From: Myxococcales bacterium
GTDB lineage: Bacteria; Myxococcota_A; Polyangia; Polyangiales; Houyiibacteriaceae
Direction: 5' to 3'
NCBI GenBank assembly: GCA_019637115.1
Contig: JAHBWH010000079.1
Span: 1-34,431 of the forward strand
Length of the DNA stretch: 34,431 bases
In this document: positions 18,172-24,934 of the stretch, in pieces
Position numbering within the stretch: position 1 is the stretch's first letter
How the letters are laid out: the number at the start of each line of letters is the position of its first letter
Made by a program: the position numbers and the translations under genes
The notes under the pieces: generated by a model
What the model was told of the DNA's origin: nothing
The model's input: only the letters and a program-made list of their open reading frames with translations
Databases searched by the model: none

Positions 18172-19071
18172 TTAGTGCCGGGCCGCGCTGCGTCGCGCCG
18201 GCGGAGTCGAGCCGCCGAGCGCCTCTGCCGCGTGATCGAGGAACGCGCGAACCCGCGGCACCGTCCGCAGCTCGGGGAGCGTGAGCAGCCAGAGGTCGCG
18301 ACGGAACTCGGGCGCGATCTCGGAGACGCGCACGAGGCGCGGGTCCGCGTCGCCCTCGCGGGTCGGGAGGAAGTGGACGCCGAGCCCGCACGCGACGACA
18401 TCGCGCCACGCGGACGTCGCGACGTCGAAGCGCGCGACGACGCGCGCTCGAGGTGCGTGGCGGGCGAGCCACTCGTCGAGCCAGGGCATACCGAGGCGGG
18501 TGTCCCAGCCGAGCCACGGGTACGCTTCGAGCGGCGCCCCCTCGCCCACGCGACGCTCGAGCTCGCGGCTGGCGTAGACGGCGAACTCGACGCGCCCGAC
18601 CCGCCGACCGACGAGGCCCTGCGGCGGCGAGCCCGTCATGCGGAGCGCGACGTCCGCCTCTCGTCGGACGAGCGAGACCTCGCGGTCGCTCGCACAGATC
18701 GTGAGCGACACGCTCGGGTGTCGCTCGAGGAACGACGCGAAGAGCGCGTGGTGGTGCCGCAGCCACATCTCGAGCGTCGCCACGCGCAGCTCGCCTTCGA
18801 GGCGCACGTCGCGACCGAGCACGCGGGCCTCGAGCGCGAGCACGTCCTCCTCGAGACGCGCCGCCACACGCGCGACGTCGTCCCCCGCGACCGTCGCAAC
18901 GTAGCCGTCGGGCGTGCGATCGAAGAGGCGCGCCCCGACCCGCGCCTCGATCGCGCGTAGGCGTCGGCCCACCGTCGTATGCGTCGTGCCGAGCGCGCTC
19001 GCCGCCGCGCTCAGCGTGCCTTCGCGGTGGAGCGCCAACACCACCCGCAGGTCGTCCCACTCGAGGGCCAT
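18172..19071 (-). CDS. LysR-family transcriptional regulator
   Basis: A 299-residue LysR protein. Residues 1-60 are the winged HTH (LRVVLALHREGTLSAAASALG then HTTVGRRLRAIEARVGARLFDR). A linker helix and a periplasmic-binding-like effector domain follow (about 90-290, with LRVATLEMWLRHHHALF and EVSLVRREADVALRM). The DLWLLTLPELRTVPRVRAFLDH end is typical of the family. It is divergent from the neighbouring oxidoreductase gene, the classical LysR arrangement, and the 75-bp gap holds two copies of an inverted-repeat motif that it probably binds. The effector is unknown. Start ATG 19071 gives the normal LysR N-terminus. Confidence 0.95.
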   Translation of the reverse strand: MALEWDDLRVVLALHREGTLSAAASALGTTHTTVGRRLRAIEARVGARLFDRTPDGYVATVAGDDVARVAARLEEDVLALEARVLGRDVRLEGELRVATLEMWLRHHHALFASFLERHPSVSLTICASDREVSLVRREADVALRMTGSPPQGLVGRRVGRVEFAVYASRELERRVGEGAPLEAYPWLGWDTRLGMPWLDEWLARHAPRARVVARFDVATSAWRDVVACGLGVHFLPTREGDADPRLVRVSEIAPEFRRDLWLLTLPELRTVPRVRAFLDHAAEALGGSTPPARRSAARH

Positions 19072-19074
19072 GCC

Positions 19075-19130
19075 TGTGCACGATTGCACACGCGACGCGC
19101 ATAATCGACCGGTGCGTGCACGAATGCACA
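19075..19130. promoter_or_regulatory. LysR/oxidoreductase intergenic operator pair
   Basis: TGTGCACGATTGCACA (19075-19090) and CGTGCACGAATGCACA (19115-19130) are near-identical dyads, GTGC/GCAC arms around a 6-bp centre, spaced exactly 40 bp apart start to start, about four helical turns. They fit the T-N11-A style of LysR sites. A CATAAT hexamer at 19100-19105 between them could be the -10 of the rightward gene. Confidence 0.75.
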
Positions 19131-19146
19131 CAACCATCCTACGACC

Positions 19147-20163
19147 ATGCGAGCCATCATCCAGCACCGCTACGGCGGGTTCGAGCGCCTCGAGTACCGG
19201 GAAGACGTCGCGGAGCCGCGGCCTCGCCGAGGAGAGGTCGCCATCGCGGTCGCCGCCGCGTCCGTCAACCCAGCGGACCGCTTCCGCGTCTCGGGCGTCC
19301 CGCGCCTCGGGCGCCTCGCGTTCGGGTGGTTCCGCCCCCGGGTGCCGGGGCTCGGGATGGACGTCGCCGGGACCGTGGTCTCGCTCGGCCCGGGCGTGAC
19401 GCGCTTCGCGGTCGGTGACGAGGTCTATGGCGAGACGCTCGGCTCGTTCGCCGAGGTGGTCTGCGCGCGCGAGGACCGGGTCGCAGCGCGACCGCGTGGG
19501 CTCACGATGCCCGAGGCCGCAGCCCTGCCCTTGGCCGGCATGACGGCCCTGCAGGCGATGCGCGCGGGCCGCGCACGCGCCGGCGCGCACGTGCTGATCC
19601 TCGGCGCCTCCGGCGGGGTCGGGCACCTCGCGATCCAGATCGCGCGCGCGCTGGACGCCGAGGTCACGGCGGTCTGCAGTGAGCGCAACGTCGGCCTCGT
19701 CCGCTCGCTCGGCGCGCATCACGCCATCGACTACACCCGCGACGACTTCACGGCGCACTCGACACGCTACGACGCGATCCTGGATCTCGTAGGCACCACC
19801 CCGATCGGCCGGTGCGTCGCGCACCTCTCGGAGCGCGGCGTCTACCTCGCGTCGGTCGGGCGCACGGGGTGGATCCTCCGCGCCGCGCTCCGCTCCTTGG
19901 TGTCGCGGCGTGTGAAGGTGCTCGCGGCCATCTCGTGCGCGTCGGATCTCGACGCGCTGCGCGAGCTCGTCGACGCGGGGGCCGTGCGGCCCGTGATCGA
20001 CCGACGCTTCGCGCTCGAAGGCGTACCCGACGCGCTCCGCTACTCGGCGACGGAGCGCACGCGGGGGAAGTCGGTCATCGAGATCACCGCCCCGCGTCGA
20101 GCTCGGGCGTCGCTCGGATCCCCGATCGAGAGCGAGGCCGACCCGCGCGCGGCGCGTCGATGA
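19147..20163 (+). CDS. Zinc-independent MDR oxidoreductase (quinone oxidoreductase-like)
   Basis: A 338-residue medium-chain dehydrogenase/reductase. The N-terminal GroES-like domain holds AASVNPADRFRVSG and GMDVAGTVVSLGPGVTRFAVGDEVYG. The Rossmann domain has the NADPH-binding GASGGVGHLAIQIA motif and a YDAILDLVG segment. The catalytic and structural zinc Cys clusters of alcohol dehydrogenases are absent, which places it with NADPH:quinone reductases and related enoyl reductases. It probably reduces quinones or other electrophiles under control of the divergent LysR regulator. Substrate is not predictable. No Shine-Dalgarno is visible before the ATG. Confidence 0.92.
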   Translation: MRAIIQHRYGGFERLEYREDVAEPRPRRGEVAIAVAAASVNPADRFRVSGVPRLGRLAFGWFRPRVPGLGMDVAGTVVSLGPGVTRFAVGDEVYGETLGSFAEVVCAREDRVAARPRGLTMPEAAALPLAGMTALQAMRAGRARAGAHVLILGASGGVGHLAIQIARALDAEVTAVCSERNVGLVRSLGAHHAIDYTRDDFTAHSTRYDAILDLVGTTPIGRCVAHLSERGVYLASVGRTGWILRAALRSLVSRRVKVLAAISCASDLDALRELVDAGAVRPVIDRRFALEGVPDALRYSATERTRGKSVIEITAPRRARASLGSPIESEADPRAARR

Positions 20164-20217
20164 GCTCCGCGCGACGAGGACGCATGCCCTCGGCGAGCGG
20201 GCGTCGACCTCCACCAC

Positions 20218-21243
20218 TCAATCGGTCAAGAGCAGCTCCACCCCCGTGACCGTCCGGGTCGCGTGCAGGGCAGCGCCTCGGGCGATCGCCTCGTCGACGA
20301 GCGCCGCGAACGCGTCGAGGTGCGCGCGTACGGACTCGGCGACCATCTGCTCGCGCGCGGGCGGGCGCTTCAGGTGCGCGATGTGTCGACCGATCTCGGC
20401 GACCGCGTCTTCGGGCGCGGCGGGTTGGAGCTCGCGCGCGAACAGGTATGCGTGTGGGGCCTTGCTCACGAGCTCGTACGAGGTGTGAGGGTGATACGAC
20501 CACCCGAACCAACGACCGAACGAGGCGCGTAGGACGGCTTCCGTCGGCGCGTCCGAGGCCCCGAGCCGAAAGCGCGCGAGCTGGACGATCGCCTTGTGCC
20601 CGTCGGTGGCGGGCTTACCCCCGACGGCGAGGGCCTTCTTCGGTGAGGTCCGCAGGACCGCGTCCCACTCGGCGCGGATCGCGGCCGCCACGTTGGGCGT
20701 GAGCGGATCGCCCTCACGCGGGTGAGACCAAGGGGCAGCGAGCTCGTCGGCCGAGAGCTCGCGCCCCGCGAGCCAAGCGATCCACCGCGTGCGCGCCGTG
20801 GGGCGCGCCGGTCCCTCGAGCTGCGCTGCGGCGAGCCGCCGCGCGAGCGCCGGCTGACCACAGACGGCGACGATCATGAGGCGCTCGAGCGGGTTGAGCA
20901 CGTCGTGGAGCAGCGCCGCGAGCGAAGCGGGGGTCTGCGTGGGGGACTCTGCGAAGTCGGCGATCCGCAGGTAGTGCTGCTCCCACCCGGAGAGGGCTCG
21001 ACCGCGCTGCGCGTTCCAGTAGGGCATCGTGATGGCGCGGATGGGGCGGGCGCAGCCGGCGCGGAGTCGATGCAGCGCCGCGGCGAGCCCCGCGAGCTCT
21101 CCTGGTTCGACCCGGTGCCAGGTGTTGAGGAGCGGCCGAATCGTCGCGGCGTCCGCCGGGGTCCCCGCAGCGTAGGCGAGCTCGATCGCGTTCACCTCCC
21201 GGTAGCTCAATGCCAGCACGCCCACCTCCACATGTCGCGTCAC
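20218..21243 (-). CDS. Conserved-looking hypothetical protein, 341 residues
   Basis: I do not recognise this protein. It is soluble, without a signal peptide or membrane segment, and mostly alpha-helical by composition, with many Ala/Leu/Arg helices (GELAGLAAALHRLRAG, SLAALLHDVLNPLERLMIVAV). Three conspicuous aromatic/His stretches are TMPYWNAQRGRALSGWEQHYLRI (about residues 73-95), WIAWLAGREL and FGRWFGWSYHPHTSYEL. The coding frame is clean and codon use matches neighbours. The listed start is GTG 21243, but GTG 21219 (MLALSYREVNAIE) has GGAGGT four bases upstream and may be the true one. It converges with the oxidoreductase and is divergent from another unknown gene across a repeat-bearing spacer. 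Confidence 0.75.
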   Translation of the reverse strand: MTRHVEVGVLALSYREVNAIELAYAAGTPADAATIRPLLNTWHRVEPGELAGLAAALHRLRAGCARPIRAITMPYWNAQRGRALSGWEQHYLRIADFAESPTQTPASLAALLHDVLNPLERLMIVAVCGQPALARRLAAAQLEGPARPTARTRWIAWLAGRELSADELAAPWSHPREGDPLTPNVAAAIRAEWDAVLRTSPKKALAVGGKPATDGHKAIVQLARFRLGASDAPTEAVLRASFGRWFGWSYHPHTSYELVSKAPHAYLFARELQPAAPEDAVAEIGRHIAHLKRPPAREQMVAESVRAHLDAFAALVDEAIARGAALHATRTVTGVELLLTD

Positions 21244-21353
21244 GCCCCGTCTCGGACGGCGGTCGGAGTGAGTATCGTCCAGTCACGCGGTGCGTGCTCG
21301 ACGGATGACTCCGGGCCGAGCCGCGCGCAGCCCCCTGCCTCGACCGTTTTGCG

Positions 21354-21428
21354 TGCCTCGAGCGCTCCCACGTACCTCGAGCGCCTGGAGTGCTCCCATG
21401 CCTCGAGCGCTCCCACGCGGCGTGGGAG
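21354..21428. repeat. Repeated motif and hairpin in a divergent promoter region
   Basis: TGCCTCGAGCGCTCCCAC occurs exactly twice (21354-21371 and 21399-21416) with a degenerate third copy between. The second copy runs into a perfect 8-bp stem, 3-nt loop hairpin (CTCCCACG-CGG-CGTGGGAG, 21410-21428). It lies 30-100 bp before the ATG of the rightward gene. Operator array or RNA leader structure are both possible. Confidence 0.65.
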
Positions 21429-21457
21429 TACGCGACGCCTGGTACACTGGTGGCCCG

Positions 21458-22075
21458 ATGCGCAACGTCGTCGTCCTCCGGATCGAGCGCGCCCCTCGGC
21501 CACATGCTCGCGTCGAGATCGCGCACGATCGCGACACGCTCTTCATGGTTGCGTTCTCGGGAGGCCAAGGCGGGTTCGCGACGTCGCCGATGCCGCCGCC
21601 GTCCACGTGGCGGACCCATGGCGACTTCGAGGGGTCGTGGACGGGTCTGATCCGCGAGGTGACCCGAATGCTGCAGGCCGAGCCGCTGCAGGGCACGTCC
21701 GTCGCGGCCCTCGTCGGCGTCGACTTCGATCGCGGCGTCGGCGTCATGATCGGGGCGATCGGGGCGTACCAAGAGCGGGCAGGCGCGATCGACGTCTGCG
21801 CCGATCAGACGCTCGGCGCGAAGCTCCACGGCGCTGCCCCGGTCGAGGCGAGCATGTTTCGCGCTCCGCTCGCGTGGCTCACGCCGCGCGGGCTCGAGGG
21901 CGAGATGCCGCCGAGTCGTTTCGTGATCGGACAGGGCGCGCTGATCCTCTCGTCGGTGCCGCTCCATTGGCACACGCGCTGGGAGCCCACGTGGCCCGCG
22001 GGCGTCCTCGCCGCGTGCGAGCTCGAGCGCAACGGTGAAGACCTGACCCTCGCCGTGATCTCACCGCACGCTTGA
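21458..22075 (+). CDS. Hypothetical protein, 205 residues
   Basis: Not recognised. It is a compact soluble protein with alternating beta and turn segments (MRNVVVLRIERAP, LFMVAFSGGQGGFATSP, VAALVGVDFDRGVGVMIGAIG, RFVIGQGALILSSVPLHWH) and an acidic end. There is no signal peptide. Start ATG 21458 was chosen because the sequence before it is repeat and hairpin DNA. A TACACT hexamer at 21443-21448 would place the transcript start within a few bases of the ATG, so the mRNA may be nearly leaderless. A strong hairpin follows the stop. Confidence 0.72.
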   Translation: MRNVVVLRIERAPRPHARVEIAHDRDTLFMVAFSGGQGGFATSPMPPPSTWRTHGDFEGSWTGLIREVTRMLQAEPLQGTSVAALVGVDFDRGVGVMIGAIGAYQERAGAIDVCADQTLGAKLHGAAPVEASMFRAPLAWLTPRGLEGEMPPSRFVIGQGALILSSVPLHWHTRWEPTWPAGVLAACELERNGEDLTLAVISPHA

Positions 22076-22084
22076 GCGCGCCGC

Positions 22085-22121
22085 GACGAGCGCGCTCGAG
22101 GGCTGCGCCGGCGCGCTCGTC
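22085..22121. terminator. Bidirectional hairpin between convergent genes
   Basis: A perfect 10-bp inverted repeat, GACGAGCGCG (22085-22094) and CGCGCTCGTC (22112-22121), with a 17-nt loop. It lies between two convergent genes and its right arm overlaps the alkC stop codon. It has no T tract. Confidence 0.6.
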
Positions 22122-23241
22122 ACTCGCCCGGCTCGACGCGCACGTCGGCGCGCGCGGCCTCGACGCCGTTCACGAGCAACGTGAACCGATGCGCGCCGGG
22201 CCGGACCGCGCGGATGGTTCGCGGTACGAACGCGTGGCGTGCCTCGGGCGCCGCGCCCTCCCCCGCCCCGAGCTCGAGATCGGCAAACCGGAAGGTCTTC
22301 ACGTTCGGGCGCGCGCCAGCGCCCGGGCTCTCGAGCCGATAGTCGACGCGGACCGAGCGTGGGGTGTCGCCGCCGTTCGTCACGCGCGCCGTGAGCGTCA
22401 CGGTCTCACCGACGCGAATCCGCTTTGGCTTCGCCACGAGCTTCGCCGAGAGCTCGACGCTCGGCGTGTGCCCGAAGAGCGCGAGCGCGCGCGGATCACC
22501 CTCCTTGAGCGGAGCGCGCGCCGCATGGCGGACGATCCACGCGGTGCGCGGATCGTCCTCGGCCGCCCACGCCTCGAGGCAATCGAGCCCCCGCGAACGA
22601 TCGTCCTTGAGCACGTCGCCGAGGTGGTTGGCCACCGAGCGCTGTACGTAGCGCGATGGATCTCGACGGAGCGCGCCGAGCATCGCGAGCCGTCGCTCGA
22701 CACGCGCCTCGAGCGCGGGCACGCGCTTGCCCCAGGGCAGACGCGTGCGTGTCCCTTCGCTGACCCAGCGGCGGACGTGCTCGCTCTCGTGCGCGACCAG
22801 CGCCTCGAGCCGATCGAGCGTGCCGTCGGGATCGGCGGCGAGGAAGGGCCGAACCGCGAACTCGGACGAGAAGCGCTGCGTCAGCTCGATCATCGCAGAG
22901 AAGCTCGCGTCGACGTCGTCGAGTCCGTGCCGCGCGATGAGCTCGCCGTAGGGCCAGAGAGCGTAGCCGTAGTCCGTGATGCCCTCACCCGACGCGGCGG
23001 GAGGCGGCATCGAGGCGACGAGCGCGCGCATCACCGCGGCCGTCGGCCCCGGCAGCGCGCCGCGCATCGCGTCGGCGATGTGGCCCACGCGGCCCATCAT
23101 CTCGAGCGCATCGAGCCCACGACACGCGCGGCGCACGAAGCCCGCGTGATCGAAGCCCGGCTCTGCCGCCCTCAACCATCCGCCGACCCGACGGACCAGC
23201 TCGCCATCGAAATAGTCCTTGAACGCCTTTCGCTCGGTCAT
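22120..23241 (-). CDS. alkC: DNA alkylation repair glycosylase AlkC
   Basis: A 373-residue AlkC-type glycosylase. HEAT-like helices span residues 1-250, with the family signatures ALWPYGELIARHGLDD (94-109), LTQRFSSEFAVRPFL (120-134), SEGTRTRLPW (161-170) and SVANHLGDVLKD (202-213). Residues 258-373 form an Ig-like beta domain, which characterised AlkC proteins also carry for DNA contact. AlkC removes 3-methyladenine and 3-methylcytosine type lesions without base flipping. The basic, non-flipping HEAT surface is the basis of family recognition here. Start ATG 23241 (MTERKAFKDYFD) fits homologues; ATG 23277 with CGGAGG right before it is also in frame. No other repair gene is adjacent. Confidence 0.9.
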   Translation of the reverse strand: MTERKAFKDYFDGELVRRVGGWLRAAEPGFDHAGFVRRACRGLDALEMMGRVGHIADAMRGALPGPTAAVMRALVASMPPPAASGEGITDYGYALWPYGELIARHGLDDVDASFSAMIELTQRFSSEFAVRPFLAADPDGTLDRLEALVAHESEHVRRWVSEGTRTRLPWGKRVPALEARVERRLAMLGALRRDPSRYVQRSVANHLGDVLKDDRSRGLDCLEAWAAEDDPRTAWIVRHAARAPLKEGDPRALALFGHTPSVELSAKLVAKPKRIRVGETVTLTARVTNGGDTPRSVRVDYRLESPGAGARPNVKTFRFADLELGAGEGAAPEARHAFVPRTIRAVRPGAHRFTLLVNGVEAARADVRVEPGE

Positions 23242-23741
23242 CGTCGCTCGATAGTGCGCGGGGGCGCCGGTCGCCATCCTCCGCGTCACCTGCGTCGCAG
23301 CTCACTCGCTGCGCAGCCCATCGAGGGCCCTCGTGGGCCACGAGGCCCCTCATCCGTTCTCGCCCCGACGACCGAAACTCCCTCGCGCCCGACTCACGTG
23401 AGCACGCACACGGTCAGCGCCAGACCTCCGCCCGTGAGCCCGCGCACGAATCGACGCACCCGAGTCGATGGAGTGGCCGACCGCGGGAACGCGCGGAGGA
23501 CGGCCGCCGAGCGGCACGATCGATATCCCCGTTCGCGGATTCATCGGAGCGGTCCAACGCGCGGACGCGCTCGGGGAACCACGCTCGCATCAGTCGGCGC
23601 CAAGGCGTGGACCGCGCGGTGCTGGCGTCGCTCGCTCCGCTTCGATAGCCTTCCGCCTCCTTTGCTCCGCGCCTCCATCGTCGTCCGCAACACGGCGAGG
23701 TCTCGAGGGGACCGGGAGCTCCAGCCGAGAGGACGTGCACC
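23242..23741. other. 500-bp gap without a supported gene
   Basis: The only structure is a near-perfect palindrome at 23325-23349 (GGG-C-CCTCGTGG-G-CCACGAGG-C-CCC), preceded by a CTGCG/CGCAG-rich stretch at 23290-23317. Open frames crossing the region have shadow-like composition and no start signals. The promoters of alkC and of the following lipoprotein should lie here but are not recognisable. Confidence 0.6.
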
Positions 23742-24719
23742 ATGGTTCGACTTGCCTTCATCAGCAGCCTCGCGTTGCTCCTCGCATGTGGCGGCTCGGG
23801 CCGGCCAGGACGTCCCGGGAGCGGCACCGGAGGTGACGGCGGCGGAACCGGCGTCGACGGAGGCCCGGGCTGGACCGGATACGACGCGGGCGACTGCACC
23901 CCCTCGGTCGAAGGCACGCCCGAGACCTGCTCGGACGGCATCGACAACGACTGCGACGGCCGCGTCGACTGCGGCGACGTGAGCTGTTCTGGTATCGGCT
24001 CCTGCCCCGTCTGCGGCCAAGTCGACACGCCGCTCGGTGCGCCGCTCGCGCTGCCCGACGGCGTCGGCAGCGGCAACTGCGAGACCGACGCGCAATGCCC
24101 CGGAGACCAGCGCTGCTTCGACCTCGGCGAAGACCCGCTCCCCTTCCCGATCCCCGGCCTCGGTGGCAACGAGTGCCGCGAGTCGTACCGCTCGACGCTC
24201 GACTTCGTCGGCTTCGCGGAGGGCACGACGTTCACGGATCCGAGCGACCTCGTCTCGGTCTGCGTCACGATGGAGCACTCGTGGCTGCGCGACCTCGAGA
24301 TGGCGCTCGAGGCCCCGAACGGTCAGGTCGTCCGGCTGCAGCGCTTCCTCGGCCGCACGGGCGGCGAGATCTACCTCGGAGAGGCGAACGACTGCGACTC
24401 GGGCTCGTCACCGTCGCCCGGTGTCGGCCGGCGGTACTGCTGGACGCCGACCGCCACGCGGCCCTCGATGCTCGACTACGCGAACTCGGGCGGCGCGCTC
24501 GAGAGCGTGACGACCTGCACCGGCGGGACGGCGCAGATGATGCCGCCCGGCGACTACAACGCGGCAGAGAGCTGGAGCAACTTCGTCGGGACCCCGCTCA
24601 ACGGGCGCTGGACGCTCTCGGTGACGGACCTTTGGGGCGCCGACGACGGCTACATCTTCGATTGGTCGATCACGTTCAACTCGCGCAACGTCGACGACTG
24701 CCAGACGCCGCTCATCTGA
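23742..24719 (+). CDS. Lipoprotein with MopE-type motif and proprotein-convertase P domain
   Basis: A 325-residue surface lipoprotein. Signal peptide and lipobox are LALLLAC (Cys16), followed by a Gly/Asp-rich linker (17-50), a Ca-binding-like CSDGIDNDCDGRVDC motif (63-77) typical of myxobacterial secreted proteins, further Cys-rich sequence to about 145, and a P/Homo-B beta-jellyroll at about 152-314 (VTMEHSWLRDLEMALEAP then GRWTLSVTDLWGADDGYIFDWSITF). P domains usually follow subtilisin-like proteases, but no protease is present here, so the domain may act in adhesion or as a partner of a secreted protease. No Shine-Dalgarno is obvious. A strong hairpin follows the gene. Confidence 0.9.
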   Translation: MVRLAFISSLALLLACGGSGRPGRPGSGTGGDGGGTGVDGGPGWTGYDAGDCTPSVEGTPETCSDGIDNDCDGRVDCGDVSCSGIGSCPVCGQVDTPLGAPLALPDGVGSGNCETDAQCPGDQRCFDLGEDPLPFPIPGLGGNECRESYRSTLDFVGFAEGTTFTDPSDLVSVCVTMEHSWLRDLEMALEAPNGQVVRLQRFLGRTGGEIYLGEANDCDSGSSPSPGVGRRYCWTPTATRPSMLDYANSGGALESVTTCTGGTAQMMPPGDYNAAESWSNFVGTPLNGRWTLSVTDLWGADDGYIFDWSITFNSRNVDDCQTPLI

Positions 24720-24740
24720 GCACGCGCCGCTCGCCGACCT

Positions 24741-24771
24741 GACGCGCGCGCCCGACCTGGGCGCGCGCGTC
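24741..24771 (+). terminator. Strong hairpin terminator after the P-domain lipoprotein
   Basis: A perfect 13-bp stem, GACGCGCGCGCCC (24741-24753) and GGGCGCGCGCGTC (24759-24771), with a 5-nt GACCT loop, 22 bp after the stop. No T run follows, as is common in GC-rich genomes. Its 3' arm is also part of the tandem duplication that starts in the loop. Confidence 0.7.
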
Positions 24772-24908
24772 GTGCGTTGGACTGACCGCTCAGCGAAGAG
24801 AGCGCGGGCATGGGCCCGAAGTTGTCACCCCACTGGGCGCGCGCGTCGTTCGTTGGACTGACCGCTCAGCGAAGAGAGCGCGGGCATGGGCCCGAAGTTG
24901 TCACCCCA
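24757..24908. repeat. 76-bp tandem duplication
   Basis: Two head-to-tail copies, 24757-24832 and 24833-24908, differ at one base (CGTGCGTTGG against CGTTCGTTGG). The duplication starts inside the loop of the upstream terminator hairpin and ends 26 bp before the SEC-C gene's ATG, so it fills most of that gene's promoter region. Its near-identity suggests a recent event or one kept by conversion. Confidence 0.92.
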
Positions 24909-24934
24909 CCAGGCCCACGCGATGCTGTCGCGCG

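Noticed and set aside
23414-24278. Minus-strand genes over the P-domain lipoprotein
   Set aside because: The plus-strand frame has a signal peptide, paired Cys and a complete P domain; the opposite frames are low-complexity shadows.
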